Source: DATKPE01 sp035524335
GTDB taxonomy: Bacteria > Bacteroidota > Ignavibacteria > UBA10030 > SZUA-254
DNA length: 64,000 nt
Direction of reading: 5' to 3'
Assembly: GCA_035524335.1 (NCBI GenBank)
Contig: DATKPE010000055.1
Location: 1 to 64,000 of the forward strand
Each line of letters begins with the position of its first letter. Positions within the stretch are counted from its first letter, which is position 1. Below the pieces are notes generated by a model. It searched no databases and was not told the origin of the DNA. It saw only the letters and a list, made by a program, of their open reading frames with translations. A program made the translations under genes and the position numbers. Of the stretch, positions 28,001 to 36,035 are shown piece after piece.

Positions 28001-31000
28001 ATGCGGTCGATTTCGGCATCACCACGGGGTACATCGGCGGCGTCGTTTTCAACGATCAGAACGGCGACGGCGTACGTGAAGACAGCGAACCGGGTCTGGC
28101 GGGGGTTCCGGTTTTCCTGGGCGGAAAGAAAACAGATATTGCCATGACCGACGCCACCGGCAAATATTTCTTTGTCGGGCTGGATGCCGGAACGTACTAC
28201 GTCTCCGATTCGATTCCTGCGGGCTGGACAAAGACATATCCGCCCGGTTCTCCGGACTACATCGTTCAGATCACCGGCCAGACGACGTATCAGCCCGGTT
28301 TCAACTTCGGTCATTTCATGCAGGGCTCAATCGGCGGCACGGTCTATTTTGACCGCGACAGCAATGCCGTCCGCGATCCGCGGGATCCCGGCCTGTCCGG
28401 ATGGTATGTGACCGTCGGAGGGAGGCGAACCGATACGATCATGACCGACGGCTCGGGGCATTATCTCTTCTCCAACCTTACGGAGGGGGTCTACTGGCTC
28501 AAGCTTCTCCCCAAACCGGGGTGGAAACAGACAAGTCCGCACGATTCGACCTTCGTAACGATTTCGAGCGGCGTAGACGTTCCGACAATCGATTTCGGCG
28601 TCACAGGCGTCGGCAGGATTTCGGGCATGGTGTATAACGATCTCGACAGGAATGCCGCCAAGGGAGCCGCTGAACCGGGCATTGCCGGATGGCCTGTTGT
28701 CATACAGACCGGCGGCAGGATCGATACCGTCAATTCCGATGCCGGCGGGAATTTCATGCTTACCCGGCTTGGACCTGGCGACTATACGATCCAGGCCGCC
28801 GCGCCTCCGGGCTGGCTGATGACCTACCCGGCGGCCGCCGTGTACTCCGTCACACTGCCCGCATCGGGCACGAGCCAGGGTAACGACTACGGCGAGTTTG
28901 CCCTCGGGCAGATCGGCGGCACGGTGTTCAGCGACGATAATGCGAGCGGCACGTTCGATTCCCTTGAGCACGGCATCCCGGGGGTCAGGATTCTTCTCAC
29001 CGGCGCACGGATCGATTCGGTGCTGACCGGCTCCGACGGGAGCTTCACGTTCATGAATCTGGACACGGGATCCTATGTCGTTCAGGAACGGAATATCCCC
29101 TTCGTCGTACGGTCGGTCCCGAAGACCGGCAACAGTTACACCGACGCCATTACAGCCGGCGGCCAGGTGAAAAAAGGAAGGAACTTCGGACACTTCCAGA
29201 GTGATATGGTTTCCGGCGGCGTGTTCAACGATCTCCGCGCCGACGCGGTCAAAGATTCCAGCGATCCGCCGCTGAACGGCTGGCGGGTCCATCTCCACCG
29301 CACCGATATCGCCGCTGTCGACTCCGTGATCATCACCGGCATGGACGGCGTGTTTCAGTTTACCGGCGTCCCTGCCGGCAGGTATGTGCTCGCAACGGAA
29401 ACCCCCGCCGGATGGTATCAGACGCTTCCGGCGGGACCGGATACCATCACGCTCGCGACCCCCGGTCAGCAGGTGACCGGAAAATACCTCGGATATTATT
29501 TCACCCTCTTTTCCGGAAAGGTCTTCAACGATTTCAACGGGGATGGCGTCAATGATCCGGGAGAACCGGGAAGGGGCGGTCTCCACCTGTTCCTGGTGAA
29601 GAACGGAACGGTTATCGACAGCACCCAATCCGATTCCGCGGGAGGGTATTCCTTCAGGAGCCGCGGCCCCGGCACCTACATCATAACGCAGGCGGCGGAA
29701 CAGTCGTGGCTGCAGACAGCGACGCCGGCGGCGATCGTGCTCACCCAGCCGAGCGGCAGTACATTCGCCAATCTCAACTTTGGCGATTTCCAGAGGATCA
29801 CGATCTCGGGCGTGGCGTTTGAAGATCTGAACCGCAACGGCATTCTGGACGGATCGGAAACGGGTCTTATTCAGTGCGTCATAACGCTGAAGAAGAACGG
29901 AACCGTCTTTGCGGTCGACACCACCCTCGCCGACGGAAGCTATTCCTTCTCGAATCTCGGTCCCGGAAACTATACCTTCGCACAGCAGATCCGGACGGGA
30001 TACCTGAAGAGCGCACCGGTCGCGCCCGACACCTTCAGCGTGGCGGGCATGAGCGGCACATCGGTTGCCGGGAAGAACTTCGGGAATTATCTGAACACCT
30101 ACCGTTCGATAACGGCGCGCATTCTCTCCGATGCCGACGGCAAGTTCAGCACGGCTGACGACCGGACCATCCGGAGCTGGTGGATCGGACTCTCCCGGGC
30201 CGGAGTTCTCCTGAAAAGCGTGACGAACGGATGGCTCGACACCGCCAATCTGCCCGCCGGCACATATGTGGTGCAGATTGCGGACAGCAGCGGCGGTGCC
30301 TGGTCTGTGCTCGGCGAACACCGGACGATCCACCGTCTTTCTCTCGCCGATTCCGTCATCCAGCGCACCGGCAGTGTGCTGTCGGATACGGTGATTCTCG
30401 GGACGAATGATTCGCATCTCCTCGATTTTGTCTCGGTGAAATACAGCCAGATCGTGGTGCGGGCGTTTGCCGATGCAGACGGCGATACCGCGACCACGGG
30501 AGATCAGAACGGCCTGATCCGCGGACTCGAGGTCTATGCGAAGTACGTCGCGCCGGCCAACCTCACCGGATCCCGGAGCGATTCGGCCTATGCCGCCGTA
30601 AACCTCGGGAGCGGAGCGTTCGTCCTGCGGCAGCTGCCTCTCGCGGGCTGGCAGACGATCCGGACGCGCGTGAACGGGATCTCACGGGGGACTGCGTACG
30701 ACACCGTGAGTGTTGCCCTGACCCCGGGAATGAGGGATACCGTCGATTTCTTCAGCACACCCACCGGAACAATTATTGCGCGGTGCCTGTCGGATGACGA
30801 CGGAGACACGCTCACCGTGTCCGATGAGGCGTTTGCGAAATGGGGATTCGCAATTTATAAGAACGTCATATCCGCATCGACGCGGGTCGATACCGCGGTG
30901 GCGGAAAGTCTCTCGGCGGTCCATCTCGCGGGAAGCTACATCCTGCGTCAGACGCATGTGGCCGGCTGGAAGACCATCCATGTGACGGAAGACGGGGCAA

Positions 31001-33228
31001 GCGCGGCTCTGCAGGACACCTTCCACATCACCATTGCCGGGGGAGATGTTCACAGAGTAGATTTCATCAACTCTTCGACCCGCAGACTGAAGACCTGGGC
31101 GGCCGGATCGGACGCAAGATGGGAAAACCGCCTGAACTGGTCACCCGCGGTTCTCCCGACGGCTTCCGACAGCATCCTGATTTCCGGTGCGATCCCATGG
31201 AGAGTCCCGCGCCTGCCCGTACATTCCTCATTTGCGACGATAACGATCGGGCCTGGAGCCGGACTGCTCCTGCCGACATCGGATACCGTGGTTATCAACG
31301 GCACATGTGAAAACGACGGGACGATCTTCTCCGACGCAGGTACGGGACCGGTTGCCGTCATCAACGGCGATCTGCGCGGATCCGGTGCGATCAGTCCGGG
31401 AAATTCAACCATCGCCGTCACGAGCGGTTCTCCCCGATCGGTCATGGGCGGGACGTATGCCATGCTCCGGATCGGGGGAGCTCCGGTATCCATCTCCGGA
31501 TCGCGCGCGCCGCTCGGAACGCTCAACCGACTCCTCGGCAACTGCACGATCGGCACGGGGCTGAGTACGCCGGACAACCTGGATGCCGGCGGGGACACGA
31601 TCACGATTGTATCCGATTCTCCGGGTGCACTGCAGGGGGCGGGAATTATTCAGGGCGGGACGCTGGTCCGTTCGCTCCACTCCGGTCAGACGGCTCCCTA
31701 CCGCCTGTGGGATGACAGCACCTCCATCGCATTCCTTCCGCCCGGCGGCACTCCTTCGTATCTGACCGCCTCGGCGATTGCCAATGTCACCCCCGCGGTC
31801 TACGGCATGACGTGGGACAGTCTTGGCGGCGTGATCGACACCGTGGACCAGACCATCACAACATCCGGCCTGGCATTTCTGTCCTCGGCAACTCCCATTG
31901 CGATCGGCATGAATCAGGGCGGGGTCTGGACTCCGGTCCTGCGCCGCGTGTTCCTCTTCGAGGCGACGCCCGAGAGCGGGTACACCGCTACCCTGAAGAT
32001 CCGCTACTTCGCGGCGGATGTTCCCGCGGGAGTCGTACAGTCGTCGCTTTCCCTCCTCCGACTTCGTCTCGTCCGGATGCAGTGTGACGATTCCCTCTGC
32101 GCCGGATGGAACATGGTGTCATTGCCGTTCATCTGCTCAGACTATCACACCGCGGTGCTCTTCCCGGAACTGGCCGGAAGCGCATTCAGTTACCAGCCCG
32201 GGAACGGATATGTGACGGCGTCGTTCATGACTCCCGGTACGGGGTACTGGGTGAAATTTCCGAGATCCCTGAGGCATCATTATGACGGCCTCCAGCGTCT
32301 CCGCGATTCGGTCGTTGTGACCGCAGGATGGAACCTGATCGGCACGACGAGCTACCCGATCGCCGCTGCGGATATCGTGACATCGCCGGCGGGACTTATC
32401 CAGGGCCAGATTTTCGGATTGAGCGCCGGATACGCCGGGGTCGACACCCTCTACCCGGGAAAGGCATACTGGGTCAATGCTTCCGCGTCCGGCGTGCTCT
32501 CCCTGGCGCCGGCCTCGTCGTCAACCCGGAAGGCGGCAGTGCGGCGGGAAAACCGGTTCACCAATCTGCTCCGTATCCGGGATGCGGCGGGACGGGAACG
32601 GACGCTTCTGTTCGGTTCGGACTCCCGGCAGAAGACCGGAGAATTCGGACTGCCGCCGGCGCCGCCGGACGGCGTGTTTGATGTCCGGTTCGAGACGAAC
32701 TGTTCTGCGGTCGTATTCCCGCCCGCCGCTGGATCCCGGACAGAGGAAGGAATCCGGATGCAGGGCATGATCTATCCGGTGACGGTAACGTGGCAGTTGA
32801 GCGGGTCCGATCTCCGCTCCTATGCCATCGGCGTGAAGGGCGGATCGCCGGAACAGGAGCTGACGCTGAAACAGACCGGAAGTCTGCGTCTCGAGAACGG
32901 GGATATGGGACAGCTGGCTCTCATTGCCCTGAAGGAGAAACCCGTTCCGTCGTCGTTTGCATTGAAGCAGTCCTATCCGAATCCGTTCAATCCGACGACG
33001 CGGATCGAATTCGATCTGCCGGATGCATCGGATGTGACTCTCGTGGTGTACGACATTCTGGGACGGGAGGTCGCAACTCTGCTCCGGAACGTCAGATATG
33101 CCGCGGGGACGCAGCGCGCGACATTCAACGGAGCGGGGTATCCGAGCGGCATTTACTTCTACCGCCTGACCGCACGATCCGCGAAAGCGACGTTCCAGGA
33201 TGTGAGGAAGATGATGCTGATCAAGTAG
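25051..33228 (+). CDS. Giant T9SS-secreted surface protein with WQD and SdrB-like repeats
   Basis: 2725 residues. The start ATG 25051 is fixed by AGGAGG eight bases upstream and gives a signal peptide (FSFRHLSLLISLLICIGAPA). Order of parts: eight repeats of about 52 residues with the core AxxxWQDxRNGxxDIYAQ (residues about 45-465); twelve SdrB/Cna-B-like domains of about 100 residues opening with GxISGxVFNDxNxDGV and containing DxxGxYxFxxLxxGxYxV (about 470-1685), then three divergent copies opening with RxxSDxDGD (about 1690-2010); a segment starting TWAAGSDARWENRLNWSP of beta-helix type; a tandem GWN/GYW module (about 2350-2490); and the T9SS sorting domain (PNPFNPTTRIEFDLP to GIYFYRLTARS). 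It is likely a long surface stalk or adhesin. Confidence 0.9.
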   Translation: MKCLFSFRHLSLLISLLICIGAPAQGQWSRNPAVNTPVSTARANQTGPVIVSDGASGAIITWQDTRDSATRGIDLYAQRLNSRGIGQWTANGIVISRSTGNQTAQNAVPDGRGGYIVVWQDTRNGNSDIYAQHIGSDSTKLWTGNGTPICTEAHEQTLPVIAPDNLGGAFIVWQDYRNGNADLYAQHINSGGTLLWATDGVPVVTAANDQILPSLISDGNSGAIVAWQDLRNGLDFDIYAQDIQSSGTPAWTANGVPVAVAANHQRNPVLTSDGSNGAFICWEDYRNDIPNVYIQRINSSGSVQLTANGIPLSASAYSETQPRIIADGLGGAIAVWTDLRDGDADIFAQRVNSSGAPQWAVGGLAICSATGVQKNPVIVTDAYNGVIVAWEDYRSGGADVYAQRVLSNGSFLWAINGVGIATDPSAQTVPAIVDNGAHGAILSWQDARNSATLGSDIYAQLVNDIGTLGGYSIHGVFFNDLNQNGVHDSTEPYVAGWIINLTGPTVKIDTTDATGAYSFDGLATGIYTLQPQIKTGWIQTSVTDSIVNLSIGGDSIRNYGVFRLGSISGMAFKDKNHDGVYQTGEKGDANRVIHLSGAATMQSTTDVNGLFSFVGLQTGTYYLAEDTVAGYLSTTIPPVDTVTIDSAGQAKSGYYFGCFQLGKVSGTVYNDLTGDSAIVVNSKYDSTVSGWEVKLYRGGVLAADTLTNTSGGYLFANLDTGKYVVRENLQTGWFQTYPKPPGDTLFANGERGYRVGIDSGGISVTTRDFGNFRSGMISGLVFNDVLDDSSAAGDPGLAGWCVKLYSGGVLVAQQYTDNNGVYRFANIVGGNYTLEESLATQYSETYPALDTSIHQYGPGAGPRGYKIVIANGKSVTANFGNFRFGTIRGRVLLDVANDSMVIGDPPVPGWLVRLSRGSQSKVVATDADGAYSFTVDAGHYVVEESVMVSSGQTYPRVNFPNVAVYAHNKRVYTIAVDTSGETDDAVDFGITTGYIGGVVFNDQNGDGVREDSEPGLAGVPVFLGGKKTDIAMTDATGKYFFVGLDAGTYYVSDSIPAGWTKTYPPGSPDYIVQITGQTTYQPGFNFGHFMQGSIGGTVYFDRDSNAVRDPRDPGLSGWYVTVGGRRTDTIMTDGSGHYLFSNLTEGVYWLKLLPKPGWKQTSPHDSTFVTISSGVDVPTIDFGVTGVGRISGMVYNDLDRNAAKGAAEPGIAGWPVVIQTGGRIDTVNSDAGGNFMLTRLGPGDYTIQAAAPPGWLMTYPAAAVYSVTLPASGTSQGNDYGEFALGQIGGTVFSDDNASGTFDSLEHGIPGVRILLTGARIDSVLTGSDGSFTFMNLDTGSYVVQERNIPFVVRSVPKTGNSYTDAITAGGQVKKGRNFGHFQSDMVSGGVFNDLRADAVKDSSDPPLNGWRVHLHRTDIAAVDSVIITGMDGVFQFTGVPAGRYVLATETPAGWYQTLPAGPDTITLATPGQQVTGKYLGYYFTLFSGKVFNDFNGDGVNDPGEPGRGGLHLFLVKNGTVIDSTQSDSAGGYSFRSRGPGTYIITQAAEQSWLQTATPAAIVLTQPSGSTFANLNFGDFQRITISGVAFEDLNRNGILDGSETGLIQCVITLKKNGTVFAVDTTLADGSYSFSNLGPGNYTFAQQIRTGYLKSAPVAPDTFSVAGMSGTSVAGKNFGNYLNTYRSITARILSDADGKFSTADDRTIRSWWIGLSRAGVLLKSVTNGWLDTANLPAGTYVVQIADSSGGAWSVLGEHRTIHRLSLADSVIQRTGSVLSDTVILGTNDSHLLDFVSVKYSQIVVRAFADADGDTATTGDQNGLIRGLEVYAKYVAPANLTGSRSDSAYAAVNLGSGAFVLRQLPLAGWQTIRTRVNGISRGTAYDTVSVALTPGMRDTVDFFSTPTGTIIARCLSDDDGDTLTVSDEAFAKWGFAIYKNVISASTRVDTAVAESLSAVHLAGSYILRQTHVAGWKTIHVTEDGASAALQDTFHITIAGGDVHRVDFINSSTRRLKTWAAGSDARWENRLNWSPAVLPTASDSILISGAIPWRVPRLPVHSSFATITIGPGAGLLLPTSDTVVINGTCENDGTIFSDAGTGPVAVINGDLRGSGAISPGNSTIAVTSGSPRSVMGGTYAMLRIGGAPVSISGSRAPLGTLNRLLGNCTIGTGLSTPDNLDAGGDTITIVSDSPGALQGAGIIQGGTLVRSLHSGQTAPYRLWDDSTSIAFLPPGGTPSYLTASAIANVTPAVYGMTWDSLGGVIDTVDQTITTSGLAFLSSATPIAIGMNQGGVWTPVLRRVFLFEATPESGYTATLKIRYFAADVPAGVVQSSLSLLRLRLVRMQCDDSLCAGWNMVSLPFICSDYHTAVLFPELAGSAFSYQPGNGYVTASFMTPGTGYWVKFPRSLRHHYDGLQRLRDSVVVTAGWNLIGTTSYPIAAADIVTSPAGLIQGQIFGLSAGYAGVDTLYPGKAYWVNASASGVLSLAPASSSTRKAAVRRENRFTNLLRIRDAAGRERTLLFGSDSRQKTGEFGLPPAPPDGVFDVRFETNCSAVVFPPAAGSRTEEGIRMQGMIYPVTVTWQLSGSDLRSYAIGVKGGSPEQELTLKQTGSLRLENGDMGQLALIALKEKPVPSSFALKQSYPNPFNPTTRIEFDLPDASDVTLVVYDILGREVATLLRNVRYAAGTQRATFNGAGYPSGIYFYRLTARSAKATFQDVRKMMLIK
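25180..26430 (+). repeat. Eight protein-coding WQD-type repeats
   Basis: About 156-base period. Successive copies carry the cores WQDTRDS, WQDTRNG, WQDYRNG, WQDLRNG, WEDYRND, WTDLRDG, WEDYRSG and WQDARNS, each followed by a D-[IVL]-[YF]-[AI]-Q motif. They diverge at DNA level, so this is an old protein repeat and not a recent tandem duplication. Confidence 0.85.
26455..31080 (+). repeat. About fifteen SdrB/Cna-B-like domain repeats
   Basis: Period about 290-330 bases. Twelve canonical copies begin near 26460, 26740, 27040, 27375, 27705, 28030, 28325, 28615, 28910, 29205, 29505 and 29800; three divergent copies begin near 30105, 30450 and 30770. Acidic loop residues (D-x-N-x-D-G) suggest calcium binding, as known for SdrB domains. 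Confidence 0.8.
32098..32511 (+). other. Tandem GWN/GYW module (in the giant protein)
   Basis: Two half-repeats. The first runs from AGWNMVSLPF to GTGYWVKF, the second from AGWNLIGTTSYP through IFGLSAGY to YPGKAYWVNASASG. The same two-part pattern recurs at 40243, 55501 and 63655 (minus) in otherwise unrelated exported proteins. Confidence 0.75.
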
Positions 33229-33255
33229 CGGTTCCCCGCGTTGGTGCTGAAACAG

Positions 33256-33287
33256 AAAACCCCGGCGGATCTGAGCCGGGGTTTTTT
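33256..33287 (+). terminator. Intrinsic terminator of the giant gene
   Basis: Stem AACCCCGGC / GCCGGGGTT with an 8-base loop, followed by six Ts, 28 bases after the stop codon. Confidence 0.92.
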
Positions 33288-33624
33288 ATGTCTGATCAGA
33301 GCGGCCGCATCGATCAGAATAAAAATACAACGTCCCCCTCCAAGTTGTGTAACGCTGGGGAGGCGCAGCATTAACACGTGGGTCTCAGAGGAGGACGGAT
33401 CAGTATACAGATTTCGTTCGGGAAAAACAACGGAATTTATCTCCGCGGGAATTTTTTTTTCGTTTTTTTTCCGGAGAAATAAAAACTTTATCGCAAATCT
33501 TCACGAGAGAAAAACGGGTACTTTATCGAAACAAAGTGCGGGGCAATCCGACCAATTAGTGCGATTTCCCTGTGACCGGAACCGGCAGGATATTATTTCC
33601 GAAAAAAATCATATATTGGACATT

Positions 33625-33637
33625 ATCCGAATCGGAT
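33625..33637. promoter_or_regulatory. Palindrome ATCCGA-A-TCGGAT, operator candidate
   Basis: Perfect 6+1+6 dyad located 7 bases downstream of a TATATT that could serve as -10, so a bound protein would overlap the transcription start of the efflux operon. No -35 of good quality is seen and no regulator gene is adjacent. Confidence 0.3.
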
Positions 33638-33711
33638 TGTTTCCGCAGCGCCGGCGCAATCATCTGAAACAAAAAAAGTTACGAAAATCTAAAAACGATC
33701 ATGTTCCGGAT

Positions 33712-35019
33712 GTGACTCTCACGAACCGATTTTCGTTTCTCTGCCTGATGCTCCTCTCTGTGATCTGTACTTCGACTCTGAGCTCACGGCAGGTTCTGAC
33801 GCTCGACGATTGCCTGCGCATCGCGCGCCGGTACAGCCTTGCGCTCCGGCATAACGCGAACGGCGTCCGTCTCGGCGGTCTTCAGCTTTCGGAACTGAAC
33901 AAATCGGCGCTCCCGTCGGTCAGCGTACAGGGTAAAGCGGAACATGCGCCCGATGCCGGCGGCAAAGGGTACGATCCCGCCATTACCGACGGCGGGCAAT
34001 ACTCCGCGCAGATTGTCGTCCAGGATCAGCTCTATGACGGCGGAGCGCGGGGGATCCGCTCCGATCAGATCGCACTCGATCTCCGGCGGCTTACCGTTGA
34101 GCAACAGCAGGCCGAACGCGGGCTCGACTATGCCGTCACCGTCGCCTACGTCGATGCGCTCGAGGGACGGGACGCGGAACTTCTCGCGCGGCACCGCGCC
34201 GACGAGCTTGCCAGATACCGCGAGCTGAGCGAGCGTCTTTTTCGCGGCGGCGGCGTGGATTATACGGACGTGCTCAAGATTCGGGTGAGTGAAGAGCAGA
34301 CCGCGATCGCCGTACAGAAAGCTTCCGAAAACGCCCGGCTGAAACGGATTACGCTGGCGGAAACAATTGGAACTCCTGCGGACACCGCATTCTCCCTCGC
34401 CGGTGACATCGGTGAAACGGATTCGGTCAATGTCGATTCCCTCCTGAACGCCGTTGCCGTCGACTCCTCGCATATCCTTGAACTCCGCCTCGCCGATGCC
34501 GATATCCGCCGGAGCCTGCTCGATGTCGATCTCGCGAAACGCGAGCGGTATCCGTCGGTGACGCTGAACGGCGACGTCGGATTTCTCACGTCGGGCGACA
34601 ACCTCCGGCTGGCACCCGACCAGCGCCTGAACGCCTTCGGCTACTCGATCGGTGTGACGGTGGAAAACCTTCTGTTCAACTGGGGGTCGACCGATCTTCG
34701 AATAGAGCAGAGGGAGGTGGCGGCGGAGGAGGAGCGGGTGGGGTACGAGGAGAAGCGCCGCGGCATTGTCGGCGAACTCGAACGGATCCGTTATCAGGTG
34801 GCCAGCGCGGTCGTCCAGCTCCATTCTCTCCGGACTACCGCCGGGCTTGCGGAGGATTCGTATGTTCTGACGAAAGCGCGCTACGCCGGAGGCGGAGTCA
34901 GCGCGCTGGAGGTTCTTGCCGCCGAGGAATCGCTGGCGGAAATCCGCAGTTCACAGCTGGAAACGCGTGCAGAGCTTCAGAGACTGGTCGCAAAGGTCAG
35001 ATTATGGCTGCCACAATAA
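33712..35019 (+). CDS. TolC-like outer-membrane efflux protein
   Basis: 435 residues from GTG 33712, which gives a signal peptide (TLTNRFSFLCLMLLSVICTS). The first mature residues (VLTLDDCLRIARRYSLAL) are the usual opening of the outer-membrane efflux family, and two internally similar helical halves with long coiled coils follow (RGLDYAVTVAYVDALEGRDA and ELERIRYQVASAVVQLHSLR). It would form the trimeric exit duct for the RND pump encoded downstream. The membrane-fusion gene begins 17 bases after its stop. ATG 33748 is an alternative start but would destroy the signal peptide. Confidence 0.87.
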   Translation: MTLTNRFSFLCLMLLSVICTSTLSSRQVLTLDDCLRIARRYSLALRHNANGVRLGGLQLSELNKSALPSVSVQGKAEHAPDAGGKGYDPAITDGGQYSAQIVVQDQLYDGGARGIRSDQIALDLRRLTVEQQQAERGLDYAVTVAYVDALEGRDAELLARHRADELARYRELSERLFRGGGVDYTDVLKIRVSEEQTAIAVQKASENARLKRITLAETIGTPADTAFSLAGDIGETDSVNVDSLLNAVAVDSSHILELRLADADIRRSLLDVDLAKRERYPSVTLNGDVGFLTSGDNLRLAPDQRLNAFGYSIGVTVENLLFNWGSTDLRIEQREVAAEEERVGYEEKRRGIVGELERIRYQVASAVVQLHSLRTTAGLAEDSYVLTKARYAGGGVSALEVLAAEESLAEIRSSQLETRAELQRLVAKVRLWLPQ

Positions 35020-35036
35020 GCCCCGGAAGAACATTC

Positions 35037-36035
35037 ATGGATCATCGGATAATCATTCTCGTGCTGGCGGGGATACTCCTTCTCTCTGGCTGTGGAAAGA
35101 AGACGGAGGATAATGACGATACGGCCGGAGGGCCGGCCCGGGTTCCGGTACGGGTGGGAGCGGTGCGGGCGGGGTCCATCGAATCGGCGGTCACGGCGCC
35201 GGGGTCGACCGACGCACTTCGCAAGGAGCGGATCGTCGCTCCGGTCGCTGCGCGGGTCGAGACCCTCTACGCGCTCGAGGGAGCTTCCGTCAGGAAAGGA
35301 GAGGTTCTTGCGCTCCTGAGACCGAGGGAGGCGCATACCGCAATGGAGGGGGCGAAATCCCTTCTCCGTACGGCGGTCACTGAGTCTGAGAAGAGAGAGG
35401 CGGAACGCGCGCTTGCCCTGACCGATTCGCTCCAGCCGGCGGTGACCGTGCGGGCGGGATTCGACGGTGTGGTCGCAACCCGATCGGTGAGCGAGGGAGA
35501 ACTTGTCGCCGAACAGGCGGAACTGTTCACGCTCATCGATCCCGCCACAATCATTTTTGTCGCAGATGTTCCCGTCGGCGCCACGGGGGAAATTGCCGTC
35601 CATGCGCCCGCACGCGTGCGTCTGACGCATCTTCCGCTCCGGGCTCTGGAAGCGACCGTCGATGCGCTGAATCCCCAGGCTGACGCGCAGAGTCAGACCG
35701 TCCGGGTGCGTCTCAGTTTCCACGCCCTTGCGCCGCAGGAGACAAAACTGCTCCGGACCAATCTGGCCGGAGAAGCGCAGATCATTACCGGCACGCACCG
35801 GAACGCCATTCTTGTCGACCGGGCGGCCGTTCTCCATGATGATGAATCGGATGCCTGGTCGCTGGCGCTTCTGACTCCCGATTCGCTCGCACATATCGTT
35901 CCGGTCCGCATCGGGATCCAGAATGATTCCGTTGCGGAGGTTCTGGGGGGGGGAATTCATCCCGGGGAGAGGATCATCCTGCGCGGTCAGTATGCTCTGA
36001 ACGACTCCACCCGGGTGACGGTCGAAGCGCCATGA
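35037..36035 (+). CDS. RND membrane-fusion (periplasmic adaptor) lipoprotein
   Basis: 332 residues from ATG 35037 (GGAAGA upstream). The lipobox LLLSGC predicts a lipid-anchored adaptor. A biotinyl-lipoyl-like domain (RIVAPVAARVETLYALEGASVRKGEVLALL) pairs with the second half VTVRAGFDGVVATRSVSEGELV; the hairpin between them is unusually short (about 35 residues). A beta-barrel and a membrane-proximal domain follow. Its stop overlaps the RND pump ATG by four bases. The open frame extends upstream to 35004, inside the preceding gene. Confidence 0.88.
   Translation: MDHRIIILVLAGILLLSGCGKKTEDNDDTAGGPARVPVRVGAVRAGSIESAVTAPGSTDALRKERIVAPVAARVETLYALEGASVRKGEVLALLRPREAHTAMEGAKSLLRTAVTESEKREAERALALTDSLQPAVTVRAGFDGVVATRSVSEGELVAEQAELFTLIDPATIIFVADVPVGATGEIAVHAPARVRLTHLPLRALEATVDALNPQADAQSQTVRVRLSFHALAPQETKLLRTNLAGEAQIITGTHRNAILVDRAAVLHDDESDAWSLALLTPDSLAHIVPVRIGIQNDSVAEVLGGGIHPGERIILRGQYALNDSTRVTVEAP

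Larger units (their letters stand above)
33229..33711 (+). other. 483-base intergenic region before the efflux operon
   Basis: After the terminator it holds an imperfect hairpin (33347-33377: GTGT and GCTG pairing with CAGC and ACAC around an internal loop), a very AT-rich tract with two runs of eight Ts (about 33450-33475), a TATATT hexamer (33612-33617) and a 13-base palindrome (33625-33637). An open frame crosses the region in phase with the efflux gene, but it lacks a start signal and coding character. Confidence 0.6.

Noticed and set aside
26515..30417. Minus-strand frames of 599 and 696 codons opposite the SdrB repeats
   Set aside because: They reflect the repeat structure of the plus-strand gene and carry no domain of their own.
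26455..31080. Regular spacing that might suggest a CRISPR or satellite array
   Set aside because: The period is near 300 bases, copies differ at DNA level and they are in frame inside one protein, so this is a protein-domain repeat.
33241..33711. N-terminal extension of the TolC-like frame
   Set aside because: It crosses the terminator and the AT-rich region and does not resemble the family. The GTG at 33712 gives a proper signal peptide.
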